The notes under the pieces: generated by a model
Databases searched by the model: none
What the model saw: the letters and a program-made list of their open reading frames with translations, nothing else
What the model was told of the DNA's origin: nothing
NCBI RefSeq assembly: GCF_024297145.1
Contig: NZ_JANCTC010000008.1
Location: forward strand, 229,223-293,222
DNA: 64,000 nucleotides
Direction: 5' to 3'
DNA from: Mesorhizobium sp. LMG 17147
Lineage (GTDB): Bacteria; Pseudomonadota; Alphaproteobacteria; Rhizobiales; Rhizobiaceae
Program-made: the position numbers and the translations under genes
Shown here: piece after piece, positions 52,164-61,581 of the stretch
Layout: each line of letters starts with the position of its first letter
How positions within the stretch are numbered: position 1 is the first letter of the stretch

Positions 52164-53723
52164 ATGGCATTCGCTAACTTCATCGATCGCGCCGCCACGG
52201 CGGCATCTCAGGTCCTGGCCGATTTTCATCTGGGAGACTTCAAAGCAGCTCTTGAAAAGCAGGTCGTGGCAGTCGCCTTCGACCATCAGGCCGCTTCCTG
52301 CGCCGAAGGCCAGGCGACATTAGATCTTGCGGTGAGATTGCTCGCTAGGCTCTACCCGGTTCTGGCGATACTCCCGCTGGACAGCGCGGCGAGCTCTCAA
52401 GCCCAAGCGCTGGAGCGCTTGGCAAAGTCGATCAATCCAAAAGTCGGCATCCGGCGTTCCGGCAAGTCTGCCACCGTCTGCGTCGTTGCAGGGGTAACGC
52501 GCCCATCACTCCGGTGCCCGATCTTTTTCGTGGGATCGGACGGTTGGGCGGCAAAGCTGTCGCGTACGGACCCGGTGGGCTCTGGCCCAAGTCTGCTGCC
52601 TTATGGAGCTGGCGCCGCCAGTTGCTTCGGCGCCGCCAACGTCTTTCGAACTATCTTCGCCGCCCAGTTGACCGGCGCCGAGTTGGACGAAACCATCGAC
52701 CTCTCGCTATGCAGCTACGACAAGACCAAAGCCGGGGAGGCTGGCCCGATCGACTTTCCAGTCGACCTTGGCGAAACCCACCTCGTTGGGCTCGGTGCGA
52801 TAGGCCATGGCTCGCTTTGGGCGCTAGCGAGACAACCCGATCTCAAGGGTCGTCTGCATGTAATCGATCACGAAGCGATCGAACTCTCAAACCTGCAGCG
52901 CTACGCATTGGCCGGCCAGGCGGAGATCGGTATGTCCAAGGCGGTTCTTGCAGCCACCGCCCTTAGATCGACTGCCCTTGAGGTCGAGGCGCACCCTCTG
53001 ACGTGGGCAGAATATGTTGCGCGCCGGGGCAATTGGGTCTTCGACCAAGTGGGTGTGGCGCTTGACACCGCCGCCGACCGTCTGGCTGTCCAAGGTGCAC
53101 TGCCGCGATGGATCGCAAACGCTTGGACGCAGGAGCACGATCTCGGTATCTCCCGGCATGGTTTCGATGACGGCCAGGCTTGCCTTTGTTGCATGTACCT
53201 GCCATCCGGAAAATCCAAGGACGAGCACCAGCTGATTGCCGAGGAACTCGGAATACCGGAAGCACACGAGCAGGTGAAAACGCTCCTGCAGACCAATGCC
53301 GGAGTTCCCAACGACTTTGTAGTTCGCGTGGCTACAGCGATGGCTGTGCCGTTTGAACCGCTAGCCCCGTTTGTCGGCCAGCCCCTGCGCTCCTTTTATC
53401 AGCAGGCTATCTGCGGCGGTCTGGTGTTCCAGCTTAGCGAAGGAAGTCGCCGCGTTCGAACTGTCGTTCCGATGGCCTTTCAGTCGGTGCTTGCCGGGAT
53501 TATGCTTGCCGCGGATTTGGTCAAACATAGTGCGGGGTTTCCCATGAGCCCGACGACGAGCACTCGGGTGAATCTTCTGCGCCCCCTTGGCTCTCACTTG
53601 CACGATCCGAAGGCCAAGGACTCCAGCGGCCGCTGCATCTGTAGCGACGACGATTTCATTGCCGCTTACAGGCGCAAATACGGCGAGCCCGTTGATCAGG
53701 TAAGCGATGTCTCGGCCGCCTAA
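52164..53723 (+). CDS. E1/ThiF-like activating enzyme of the Ubl operon
   Basis: The 519-residue protein has an N-terminal about 200-residue domain of unknown fold and a ThiF/MoeB Rossmann domain with nucleotide loop GLGAIG (209-214), acidic Asp235 and SNLQR (242-246). A Cys cluster, Cys340/342/343 (CLCC), and a later CIC motif near residue 497 could supply the thioester Cys and a zinc site. It should adenylate the Ubl C-terminus and pass it to the E2-like protein. It closes the operon; the next genes are on the opposite strand. Confidence 0.85.
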   Translation: MAFANFIDRAATAASQVLADFHLGDFKAALEKQVVAVAFDHQAASCAEGQATLDLAVRLLARLYPVLAILPLDSAASSQAQALERLAKSINPKVGIRRSGKSATVCVVAGVTRPSLRCPIFFVGSDGWAAKLSRTDPVGSGPSLLPYGAGAASCFGAANVFRTIFAAQLTGAELDETIDLSLCSYDKTKAGEAGPIDFPVDLGETHLVGLGAIGHGSLWALARQPDLKGRLHVIDHEAIELSNLQRYALAGQAEIGMSKAVLAATALRSTALEVEAHPLTWAEYVARRGNWVFDQVGVALDTAADRLAVQGALPRWIANAWTQEHDLGISRHGFDDGQACLCCMYLPSGKSKDEHQLIAEELGIPEAHEQVKTLLQTNAGVPNDFVVRVATAMAVPFEPLAPFVGQPLRSFYQQAICGGLVFQLSEGSRRVRTVVPMAFQSVLAGIMLAADLVKHSAGFPMSPTTSTRVNLLRPLGSHLHDPKAKDSSGRCICSDDDFIAAYRRKYGEPVDQVSDVSAA

Positions 53724-53796
53724 GCAGACGCGCACCTCTCCGTGGACGCAGGGGGCGCGGCTTGTGGGCGTGACCATGGGCGCCATTATGACACGC

Positions 53797-53905
53797 TTGG
53801 CCCGCTCCTTTGCCCGCCTATCGTCCTCCGCGCATGATCCCTGACACCTCCTTGCCGACGTGATGATCCAGCACCAGCCGCCATGGCACCAGAGGCTGGT
53901 CAAAC
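53797..53905 (-). pseudogene. 3'-end relic of a second relaxase gene
   Basis: The minus strand reads LVPWRLVLDHHVGKEVSG and then a stop, matching the C-terminus of the intact relaxase at 57766 (LVPWRPVLERHVGKEVSG). DNA similarity extends into the non-coding flank (shared CCGCTCCTTTGCC). The two are clearly related but diverged, so this is an older or foreign allele cut off by the S8/AAA insertion. Confidence 0.78.
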
Positions 53906-53937
53906 CTCCGTTGTTGGCCGGTTTGGACAGTGCTGCA

Positions 53938-56405
53938 TCAGGTCTCGACCGACGTCTCGACAGTCAGGGCTGCTTCGACGGGTGTGAAGATGTCAACATC
54001 GACCCCAGGCGCCCGAATCGTCACAATCAGGGCGTACCGAGCCAGAGCGTCGACGCGTTCCAGGTAAGGCTTCTCCTTCCACCAGCCCCCGACCGGGAAC
54101 ACGCCGATCGCGTCACGCTCGGCGAGATCGGCGGCGCTGCCCGACCAGAAATCGGCGTGCAACGAGCCGCGATCGCGGAAGGTGCCGAGCAGCCACTCTT
54201 CTCCGCCTCCAGCAGGCGCCCCTTCCTCCTCGTCCCGAGCGGCCTGATTGATGCGGGCTCGGAATTCGTCGACTGTCTCGGTCGCTGACTTTACTCTGAA
54301 CCGAAGACCATGGGACGCGTAACGATGCCGGCGGGTCCATCCGCGTTCACCGGGGTTGGGTTCGATGAAATAGGACAGCGTGACGCGGAGCTCGACCTGG
54401 GCAGCGCCGAGCGCCGCGAGCTGCTCCTTCGGCCAAGGCAGGCGATGCAGCTTCATGTCACGCGTTTTGGCAGCCGCGCCGCCCTCGCGCTGGAAAGGCT
54501 GAAGCTCATCTTCAACGATAAGCGTGAGGTCGTTCACCGTTGACAGAAGCGCGCGCCCAAGATCTGGCACGCCATAACCATAGCGCCGCACGAGCGCCTG
54601 GATCTCGCCCTTCGCTCCGTTGCACGCATCGATGCGTGCGCGCATCGCCGGAGTCCATTCGGCCGAGTGGACGATCAGGGCGCGAACCGTTTCAGGCCAC
54701 AGCTCGGGGCGCGCTGATAGAATTAGTCCCGCCATCCGTGCGGCATGGGCCGTTGCCGCGCTCGTATCTCCGAGGGTGGTGAAGTGGCGCAGTTCGGGTC
54801 GATAGAAAGTGGTCAATATCTGCAGATCGTCGATCGGCTCGCCAGGCAACACACCGTCATGGGCGAGATTGCCGCCTTCGAAGACGACCTCGGGCTTCAC
54901 CGGCCACTGCCTGTCCCAAACGACCGAAGTGCGACTGCGCGGCGAGAGCTCGCCGACCGGCGCGATCGGAGCGTAGCCCGCAAAGTCGGTGTCAATGATA
55001 TCGACCTTTTCTGTGAAAGCGCCGACCGTCAGCGCATTCCAGGCCTGAGAAGGATCATCGACTGCTTCCAGATCGTTGCGCGTCAAATGCTCGGCCGGCA
55101 TGAGGTCATCGCCGATGTTGCCGGCAGAGAGAACGATCAAGCGTCGCTGTTCCTCTTCGAAACAGAGTTGGTCGATAGCGGCAGACCACGATGTGGGCCT
55201 TCCACGCGCCGGACTGGCGCTTGTCACAGCCATTGCGATCGCGCGGCGGCGCTCCGGCGCCTGCACCTCGGCGCGGGCGATCGCTTCCGCGGTGATCGCG
55301 CCATAGAGTTCTGGATCGTTTGCCTCGTCTTCTGGCGGAAGGATACGAACACTCTCCAGCCGAAAGGGCAATGGAACTGGATCGCCTCCGACCAGGAGCG
55401 GGACCAGATCACCGTACAGGCCGACACCTGCCATTCGCGTCCCGTGGCCGCTCCACGCAGGTGTGTCGTCGCTGCCCCATGCCGGTTTGACGGTGTGCCA
55501 GTCTTCAACGGCAAGTGCGGGTTCGATCAACGGGTGGGTGCGACGCACGCCGCTGTCGAGAATGCAGACCGCAATATCGGTTGAGGCGGTCTGACGCGCC
55601 CGAGAAGCTCGTCGCTCCAGTCCCTTTGCTCCGCGCCGCCAAGGCCCATGAAGAAGGACGGCGTATCCTTCGCGCGCCGCAGCTCGGCGACGACATCGCT
55701 GTGCGCAATCATGCGGTCGAGCATTGCCGTGCTGGCGAGTGCCAGCATGACCACCCGCTCCGGAAACCTGACCGCATGCGTGCGCAAAGTGATGTTCAGG
55801 GCTTCGGCAATGTGCTCGAAGTTCTCGCGGCGACCGTCGCGCAGCCAGACTTCCCACCACACCTGCTCGTCAGCGGCCTGGGGGAAGAGGTCGTCGTGGT
55901 CGGTAAACAACGATCGTGCAGTCGCCAGCCTGACTGTCTCCATGCGGGAGACGAGCGGCTCGTTGCGCGGTCTGCCGCGGTCAGTGTCAACGTCTCGATA
56001 CGCCTCGACTTTCCGCAAATAATAGGCTTGCGCGCTTTGCGGCAGGAACACCGACGCTGTGATGGGAGCACCGGGTTGAGTTGGCTCATGGACGGCGACC
56101 AGCTCCATGTGCTGGCGACGATCGGCCAACTGGTCGAGGGCCGCCCGTCCGGACATGGGCAGATCGATCTCGAGATAAAAGCCAGGCGTGCCGACCGACA
56201 GCTGGGGGTCACGCGCCGCAATCTGCTGGCGTGCACTTTCGACCGCTTGTTCGATGGATTGCGTCAAGGCCGCAGCATGCGACGCCCGATCACGCGCCGG
56301 CAGCGGCGGTGCATGTATAAGTTGGTTGGGCCGCCGATAGGCTTCCCGAATGCCGTTGTTGCGAAGGTGGATATGGGCGCGGTCGCGCGGAAAATCGTCT
56401 GCCAT
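53938..56405 (-). pseudogene. Subtilisin-like (S8) serine protease, IetS-like, frameshifted
   Basis: Two overlapping frames encode one protein: residues 1 to about 268 from 56405 down to about 55600, and the remaining about 550 from there to 53938. Restoring one base in the G run at 55599-55601 (minus strand) joins WSDELLG to ARQTASTDIAV. In that joined protein the triad is Asp284 (ILDSG), His321 (SGHGT) and Ser549 (GDTSAAT), all intact. The N-terminal 260 residues have no recognised motif. It sits 17 bases after the AAA ATPase gene. The pair resembles IetAS (ATPase plus subtilase) anti-phage systems. The shift may be real decay, a sequencing error or recoding. Confidence 0.8.
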
Positions 56406-56422
56406 TATGATCTGTGCTGTCG

Positions 56423-57409
56423 CTACTCAGACAGCGAAGCCTGCCGGCGTTCCTTCAGAGCGTCGATGAGCGCTTCCGAGGTGATCCGCTTCCCCCCCCG
56501 CAATATGATGGTTTTTGCAGCGTCGTCGGCCGCGCGGGTGATCTCGGCCTGCGACAGTCTCTCTGCCTGAGAGATCGCCTCGTTCCAGGCAAGCCCTCTG
56601 GTGTCGAAGCGGTCGAGTCGAGCCCGAAGCAGCGCCTCGATAATCGGCCGATCGGGCACGGCGTATTCGATGACATCGTCGAAACGGCGGAACAAAGCTC
56701 TGTCGAGCAGCTCGGGATGATTTGTTGCCGCAATAATCAGGCTGTGGCTGTCGTCTTGCTCGAGAAACTGCAGAAACGAATTCAGCACGCGCCGAATCTC
56801 GCCAACATCCTGGCGTTCGCCTCGACGCGCGCCGATGGCATCGAATTCGTCAAAGAAGTAGACGCCCCGCGTCGCCTGCATTGCATCAAAAACAAGCCGC
56901 AGCTTTCCGGCAGTCTCTCCCATGAACTTGGTGATCAAACCATCGAGGACGATCGTGAAAAGGGGCAGATGAAGCTCCCCGGCCAATGCCGATGCGGTCA
57001 TCGTCTTGCCTGATCCTGGCGGGCCGACCAGAAGCAGTTTGCGACGGGGAACAAGCCCGTGCTCGCGCAAGCTTGCTTGTTGGCGCTGCTCTCCCAGCAC
57101 GCGGTGCAGGCGCGAGCGCAGACTGTCCGGCAAAATCATGTCGGTCAGTCGCAGGTCCGGATAGCGCACATGCAGGAGCCCTGCGAGCTCGCCCTTTGGC
57201 TGAAAAAGGGGAACCGGCCGACTGCTCTTGGCAATCCGGGCGTCCCTGCTCTTGGCTGCGTCGACCAGATCCTTGAGCTCCTGAGCAAGCTTGCCATGGC
57301 CTTGACGTGCCTCATGCGCAGCAAGCTGCATCGCGATAGAGAGGAAACGATCCTCGTCGCCGGCAATGTGGCTTTTAAGCAGCGTCACGATATGGCGGGC
57401 CGTGGTCAT
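56423..57409 (-). CDS. AAA+ ATPase, IetA-like partner of the subtilase
   Basis: The 328-residue protein has a helical N-terminal domain (about 1-85) and an AAA+ module with Walker A GPPGSGKT (129-136), Walker B FFDEFD (185-190), sensor 1 Asn230 (AATNHPELLDRALFRRFD) and arginine-finger candidates Arg241/242. It is similar in layout to FtsH/Cdc48-like single-ring AAA proteins. Adjacent S8 protease and operon spacing point to a defence pair of the IetAS type, where the ATPase is thought to deliver or regulate substrates. Confidence 0.85.
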   Translation of the reverse strand: MTTARHIVTLLKSHIAGDEDRFLSIAMQLAAHEARQGHGKLAQELKDLVDAAKSRDARIAKSSRPVPLFQPKGELAGLLHVRYPDLRLTDMILPDSLRSRLHRVLGEQRQQASLREHGLVPRRKLLLVGPPGSGKTMTASALAGELHLPLFTIVLDGLITKFMGETAGKLRLVFDAMQATRGVYFFDEFDAIGARRGERQDVGEIRRVLNSFLQFLEQDDSHSLIIAATNHPELLDRALFRRFDDVIEYAVPDRPIIEALLRARLDRFDTRGLAWNEAISQAERLSQAEITRAADDAAKTIILRGGKRITSEALIDALKERRQASLSE

Positions 57410-57765
57410 GGCTCTCTTCTGGGGTATCCGTTTACTTGGCGAAGCGCATGCAACCTAAACGCTTTCAACGGCGATTTGTATCGCGCAATGGTGTTTTTTC
57501 TCTTGTCGATGTTCGCCCGTGGCAACTTCAGCGGTGAACTGTTGCGCCGCGGTCATAGGCCAGCCGGAATAACGCCGGCCAGCAGACAACAGTCCGCATC
57601 TTCGAGCGCTCGAAGTCTGGCCACTCACGCAGCGTGTCGGGTCCGAACGCTCCAAAGCCGCCCCGCCTGGCAGGTCCATGCGACCGATTGCGGGCGTGCG
57701 GCCATAAGGTCTACGCGGGCTCGCATGGCTGCCCGCGCCGCTGGCTAAAAAAGCTGTACACCATC
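57410..57765. other. Spacer between the relaxase and the AAA gene
   Basis: No gene is supported in these 356 bases. The segment next to the relaxase stop is similar to the flank of the relic at 53797, so part of this spacer belongs to the original relaxase flank. Confidence 0.5.
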
Positions 57766-59736
57766 TCACGAAACACCAGGTCCGCTCCTTTGCCGGCCGA
57801 CGGTCCATGAAATCCCCTCCCCACTCACGACACCGGAGACCTCCTTGCCCACATGGCGCTCAAGCACCGGCCGCCATGGCACCAGCGTGAACTCGCGCGA
57901 CTTCTCAACGACGGCATATTTTCCGCTGGCAAGCTCGACGGAGCGGCGGAGCGTACCCTCTACTCGTCCTCCGGATCGCGCTTCGGCATAGGGCAGGCCA
58001 AGTTCCTCCGACAGTTGGCCAGCAACACGGTTCAGTTCTCGCTGGCGCAGGATCGAAAGCATGTTGGCTCGATAGACGATCCGATCCTGTTCTTCATGCG
58101 CGTGGCCTTGCGCGATCAGCCACTCCCGCCGGCGAGCTTGCGCCTCTCTCACGTCGCAGCCGAAGCCGGATCCGTGCAAAGGCTCGGGTCTATCGGCAAC
58201 CAGCTCCCGGTCGAGCCAGGTGGCGCCGTTGAAGCTGACCTGTCGCTCCAGCGCCATTGAGGAGAGCTTGTCGACAACGAAAGGCTCGGCCCTGGCCCGC
58301 TGGCCCTCATAATTCGCGACGCGATCGAGATGGTCCGGCGCGATGAGCCAGGTGCCGTTCGGCTCTCGCTCAACGCCGCCGGTCGCGCGGCGGATCGCCT
58401 CCAGCCGCCGCACATGCGTTCGCGCAAAGCTCTCGGTGGCGGATGGGTCATGCTTCAGGTGGATATCGACGTCGTAACGGCCGCCATTCGCGGCGGCGAT
58501 TTCGGCGATGGTACGATCGACCCGCCTCGGCTCGGTGTTCCTTGGCGCGACACGCACGATGCAGCCATTAGGCATCGTTTCCATCGCCTCGCCTCTACCG
58601 ATGTCGATCCAATGGCTCTTACCGTCGACGGCGTCGACGATCATGTAGTGGCGGTCATTGATCTCGTCGGCCAGTCCACGCGCGACAACGCGACCGACGA
58701 GAGACTGGACGGGCTCGCCGGCTCGATCGTGGATCACCCAGTCGGCGGCACTGCGTGCAAGCCCCTTGCCGGCCAGTTCGCGGTGGATGGTCTTGATGAT
58801 GTCGCCGCGTTCGCCGGTGCGGCGCAGCGTGGCTTCGAGCTCATCGTCGAGGCGCCAGGAGCCAGCGCCGACCTCCGCGGCCAGACCCATCCGCTCGAGC
58901 TTGCGCAGCCGTCCCTGGTGCAGCGTCTGGCGAATGGCGTCGGGACCGCCCGGCGAGACCAGCCCGTCATCATCACGCATGCTGAGCAGCCGACGGTCGA
59001 TGCTGGTGAAGCGTTCCTGCTCCATTTCCCGGCGCAGGCGAAGCTCAATCTCGCGGTCGGTTCGCGGACCGAGATCGAGGCTGACCAGCTCGGCCGCCCG
59101 CTCGCGGATGCCAGATGAGATATATTCGCGCGCGATGACCAGGTTCTCGCCACGGTCGTCCCTGCCTCGGACGATGATGTGGCTGTGCGGGTGGCCGGTG
59201 TTGAAATGATCAACCGCGACCCAGTCGAGCTTCGTGCCGAGGTCTTCCTGCATCTGCGCCATGAGCCGCCGCGTCAGCGCCTTCAGGTCTTCATACTCGA
59301 TGCCGTCTTCGGCAGCGACGATGAAGCGGAATTGGTGGCGGTCGCCGTCCGCGCGATCGATGAACGCCTTGCCGTCGACGCGGTCGCTGTCGGCGCCGTA
59401 GAGCTCGCCAGGCGCACCTTCTCGGGTGACGCCGTCGCGCTGAAGATAGCGTAGATGGGCACGCGCCCCGTCCGCGCCCTTGCCGGCGAGCTTGACGATC
59501 CGCGCCTTGACGATCACCCGGCGCTGGCGGAAGGCGGCATACCGGTCGCGCGATTTCAGCAGCGCCGCAGCCGCCCCGCCGCGCCCTGTCCGGCTGCCCG
59601 TGAAGCGACCGCCGGGCTGGGGCTGGCCGCCGGCTCGGTTGACGGCTGCCCGGACTTGACCGGCATAGCGTTTGCCTGCCTTCGAGCCGCGCGACCCGAT
59701 TTTGCCGAGCTTCGGCCTGAACTCGTCATCCTTCAT
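57766..59736 (-). CDS. Conjugative relaxase (VirD2-like, DUF3363 family)
   Basis: The 656-residue relaxase starts MKDDEFRPKLGKIG. The catalytic part has RAHLRYLQRDGV, DWVAVDHFNTGHPHSHIIVRG with the three-histidine metal motif (HPHSH), and downstream helical DUF3363 regions. Tyr candidates lie upstream. It nicks at oriT and pilots DNA into the traG-trb channel. Its C-terminal sequence recurs as a relic at 53.8 kb. The lytic transglycosylase gene lies 179 bases upstream. Confidence 0.93.
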   Translation of the reverse strand: MKDDEFRPKLGKIGSRGSKAGKRYAGQVRAAVNRAGGQPQPGGRFTGSRTGRGGAAAALLKSRDRYAAFRQRRVIVKARIVKLAGKGADGARAHLRYLQRDGVTREGAPGELYGADSDRVDGKAFIDRADGDRHQFRFIVAAEDGIEYEDLKALTRRLMAQMQEDLGTKLDWVAVDHFNTGHPHSHIIVRGRDDRGENLVIAREYISSGIRERAAELVSLDLGPRTDREIELRLRREMEQERFTSIDRRLLSMRDDDGLVSPGGPDAIRQTLHQGRLRKLERMGLAAEVGAGSWRLDDELEATLRRTGERGDIIKTIHRELAGKGLARSAADWVIHDRAGEPVQSLVGRVVARGLADEINDRHYMIVDAVDGKSHWIDIGRGEAMETMPNGCIVRVAPRNTEPRRVDRTIAEIAAANGGRYDVDIHLKHDPSATESFARTHVRRLEAIRRATGGVEREPNGTWLIAPDHLDRVANYEGQRARAEPFVVDKLSSMALERQVSFNGATWLDRELVADRPEPLHGSGFGCDVREAQARRREWLIAQGHAHEEQDRIVYRANMLSILRQRELNRVAGQLSEELGLPYAEARSGGRVEGTLRRSVELASGKYAVVEKSREFTLVPWRPVLERHVGKEVSGVVSGEGISWTVGRQRSGPGVS

Positions 59737-59915
59737 GCGAGCCTCCCAGACATATCAAGCAAAATCAGACACTTACACGTCCAACCCTCTTGGCACCGGC
59801 GGCAGCCTCCTGGAAAAACGATGTGCAGACAAAGATTTAACCGCCTCCTGGAGGCGGTACCTTTATCTTGCCTTACGCGCCCAGCCCCGCCAGACGCGCC
59901 CCCGTCCGCCCATGG
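59737..59915. other. Relaxase upstream region with hairpin, oriT candidate
   Basis: This is the only non-coding gap next to the relaxase start. It holds an AT-richer stretch and a perfect inverted repeat (59840-59858: ACCGCCTCC, T, GGAGGCGGT). The origin of transfer of this element could lie here, but no nic consensus was identified. Confidence 0.35.
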
Positions 59916-60599
59916 CTAACGCACCGGCTCCTTCGGCTGCGCGCCGTCCTTGCCGAGCGGCACGAAGAGATCGCCGTTTCGCACGCCTGAGTGAACACCG
60001 TCATGAATGAAGAACAGCGACCGTCCGAGAGGAGCGATTTGCGCCTTTGGAGCGACAGATTGGCTTTCGAACGCCTCGATGTCGGCCGCCGAAACTCCGG
60101 CCGCCTTGAGTTGGTCGAGGTACTCGACGGTCTCTTCTGGCAGCGGTTTGCCACGCTTCAAATGCTCGTCGTAGCGCTCGGGACCGGCATTGTAGGCGCC
60201 AAACAGGCCAGGAAATCCGAAGCGGTCATACATGGCGCTGAGATAGGCCGTGCCGGCCAGGATATTGTCGCGCGGATCGTGGGGGTTAGGCCCAAGGCCG
60301 TGTTCGACCCGCATCTCCTCATAGGTGCCGGGCATCACCTGCATGAGGCCCATGGCGCCAGCGGGGGAGGTGATGGGGCGGCCGCCGCGCATTGTCTTGC
60401 CGCCGCTTTCGGCAGCCATGACGGCATAGATCCAGGCTTGGGGAATATGGAAGCGCCGGCTTGCTTCCGATACCAACGTCTGCCACTTTCGCAGCTGCGG
60501 ACTTTGGGAGATGGCGACCGGCTCAGCGCCGGTCGAGGCGGAACAGGCGCATGGCGCAATGGCGATCATGCCCAACAAGAGGAGGGTCACTCGGTCCAT
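59916..60599 (-). CDS. Conjugation-associated lytic transglycosylase (VirB1-like)
   Basis: The 227-residue protein has a signal peptide with a Cys-rich end (CACS) that may be a lipobox, then an SLT domain with catalytic Glu in VMAAESGG, SPAGAMGLMQVMPGT and AYNAGPERY. It opens peptidoglycan for the secretion channel. It overlaps the traF gene by 13 bases. Confidence 0.92.
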   Translation of the reverse strand: MDRVTLLLLGMIAIAPCACSASTGAEPVAISQSPQLRKWQTLVSEASRRFHIPQAWIYAVMAAESGGKTMRGGRPITSPAGAMGLMQVMPGTYEEMRVEHGLGPNPHDPRDNILAGTAYLSAMYDRFGFPGLFGAYNAGPERYDEHLKRGKPLPEETVEYLDQLKAAGVSAADIEAFESQSVAPKAQIAPLGRSLFFIHDGVHSGVRNGDLFVPLGKDGAQPKEPVR

Positions 60600-61135
60600 A
60601 GCGGTACGAGCCTCCCGATGACATTTTGAGTGGGAACAGGCCCGAAATAGCGGCTGTCGAAGGAGCGGTTTTTGTCGCTGCCGAGCAGGAAAACCTCGTT
60701 ATCCCCGAGCGCTCGGCAGCCGTTCCACCATGGCAAAGGTCGGCCTTCGGCGTCGATTTTGAGCCGGCGCGCGACGATGTCGCCGCCGATGATGATGGCG
60801 TCATTGAAGGCGCAGACATTATCGTCCGGCAGCGCTGCAAGACGTTTTGCCAGCGGCACATTGCGAGGCAGATAGCTGCGCTCGGCGGCGAGATACGCCG
60901 CGTATTCAGGCGGGCGCACGAGCACGAGATCGCCACGCGCCAGCGCTCCCGCAGCGATGCGGTAAAGGCCGATCGGCGCGCTGGCCGAGGCGTTCCAGAC
61001 CAGCCAAGGGGTGGGCTTTCCCAGCGCCGTGAAGCCCAAAAGACCGAGACCGGCCGCGGCCAAGGCGACCGTCTTACGGGCTCGAACACGCCTCAGGCGG
61101 CTGCCGATCAGATGGATGGAAGGGCGCCGCCTCAT
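60587..61135 (-). CDS. traF: TraF-type S26 signal peptidase
   Basis: The 182-residue protein has an N-terminal membrane helix (about 22-40), catalytic Ser in NASASAPIGLYR, general-base Lys in PLAKRLAALP, and RSFDSRYFGPVP, as in TraF of conjugative plasmids. It matures the TrbC pilin. Start ATG 61135 overlaps the HTH gene stop (ATGA). The very long open frame upstream is not coding. Confidence 0.92.
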   Translation of the reverse strand: MRRRPSIHLIGSRLRRVRARKTVALAAAGLGLLGFTALGKPTPWLVWNASASAPIGLYRIAAGALARGDLVLVRPPEYAAYLAAERSYLPRNVPLAKRLAALPDDNVCAFNDAIIIGGDIVARRLKIDAEGRPLPWWNGCRALGDNEVFLLGSDKNRSFDSRYFGPVPTQNVIGRLVPLWTE

Positions 61136-61401
61136 GAACGGCCTCCCGTGCCGCCCTGGCCGGAACCGGCCTTGCCATCGCCGGCGGTGGAGTGCTGCGG
61201 GTGTCCTTTCGACCAATGGTCGAGTTCGTCGATGTGATAGCGGACATAGCGGCCGTGCTTGCGGAATTTCGGGCCGCCGCCCTTGAGCCGCATCTTTTCG
61301 AGCGTGCGCTGGGAGAGCCCGATATAGAAGGCGGCTTGGGCTGTGCTGAGAAACGGGCTGCCCTTTTTCGCGCGGGCCGCGCGTTCGTTTTCGTCGTCCA
61401 T
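61132..61401 (-). CDS. Small HTH DNA-binding protein (AlpA/MerR-type)
   Basis: The 89-residue protein has a winged-helix core FLSTAQAAFYIGLSQRTLEKMRLKG followed by GPKFRKHGRYVRYHIDELDHW, the AlpA/excisionase-like pattern, and a Gly/Ser-rich tail. It overlaps traF by 4 bases. Similar proteins precede traF in many rhizobial ICEs and probably regulate transfer or excision. Confidence 0.87.
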   Translation of the reverse strand: MDDENERAARAKKGSPFLSTAQAAFYIGLSQRTLEKMRLKGGGPKFRKHGRYVRYHIDELDHWSKGHPQHSTAGDGKAGSGQGGTGGRS

Positions 61402-61581
61402 GATGATCCTCGTTTCGCTTCGGACAAGCGAGGGCGAGGATGGGCGAGGGAGATCGTCTCGGGGACGGGCGAAGAGTCGGGGGAGAGTTTTCGCCGCCCT
61501 TTAGGGCGGACGGGGTTTGGGTGGAACTCCTGGGAATGAGCCCCGCGCCGGGGCTGCGGCGCGAGGCTCTATCTCGGCCGG

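Noticed and set aside
50769..53723. Identification as the BIL system or type II CBASS
   Set aside because: Gene order and Ubl ending differ from BIL as I know it, and no CD-NTase or effector gene is present. It is better described as a separate Ubl operon type.
53361..53903. 180-codon minus-strand ORF overlapping the E1 gene
   Set aside because: Its N-terminal part is the relaxase relic in a different frame, and the rest is antisense to the E1 gene.
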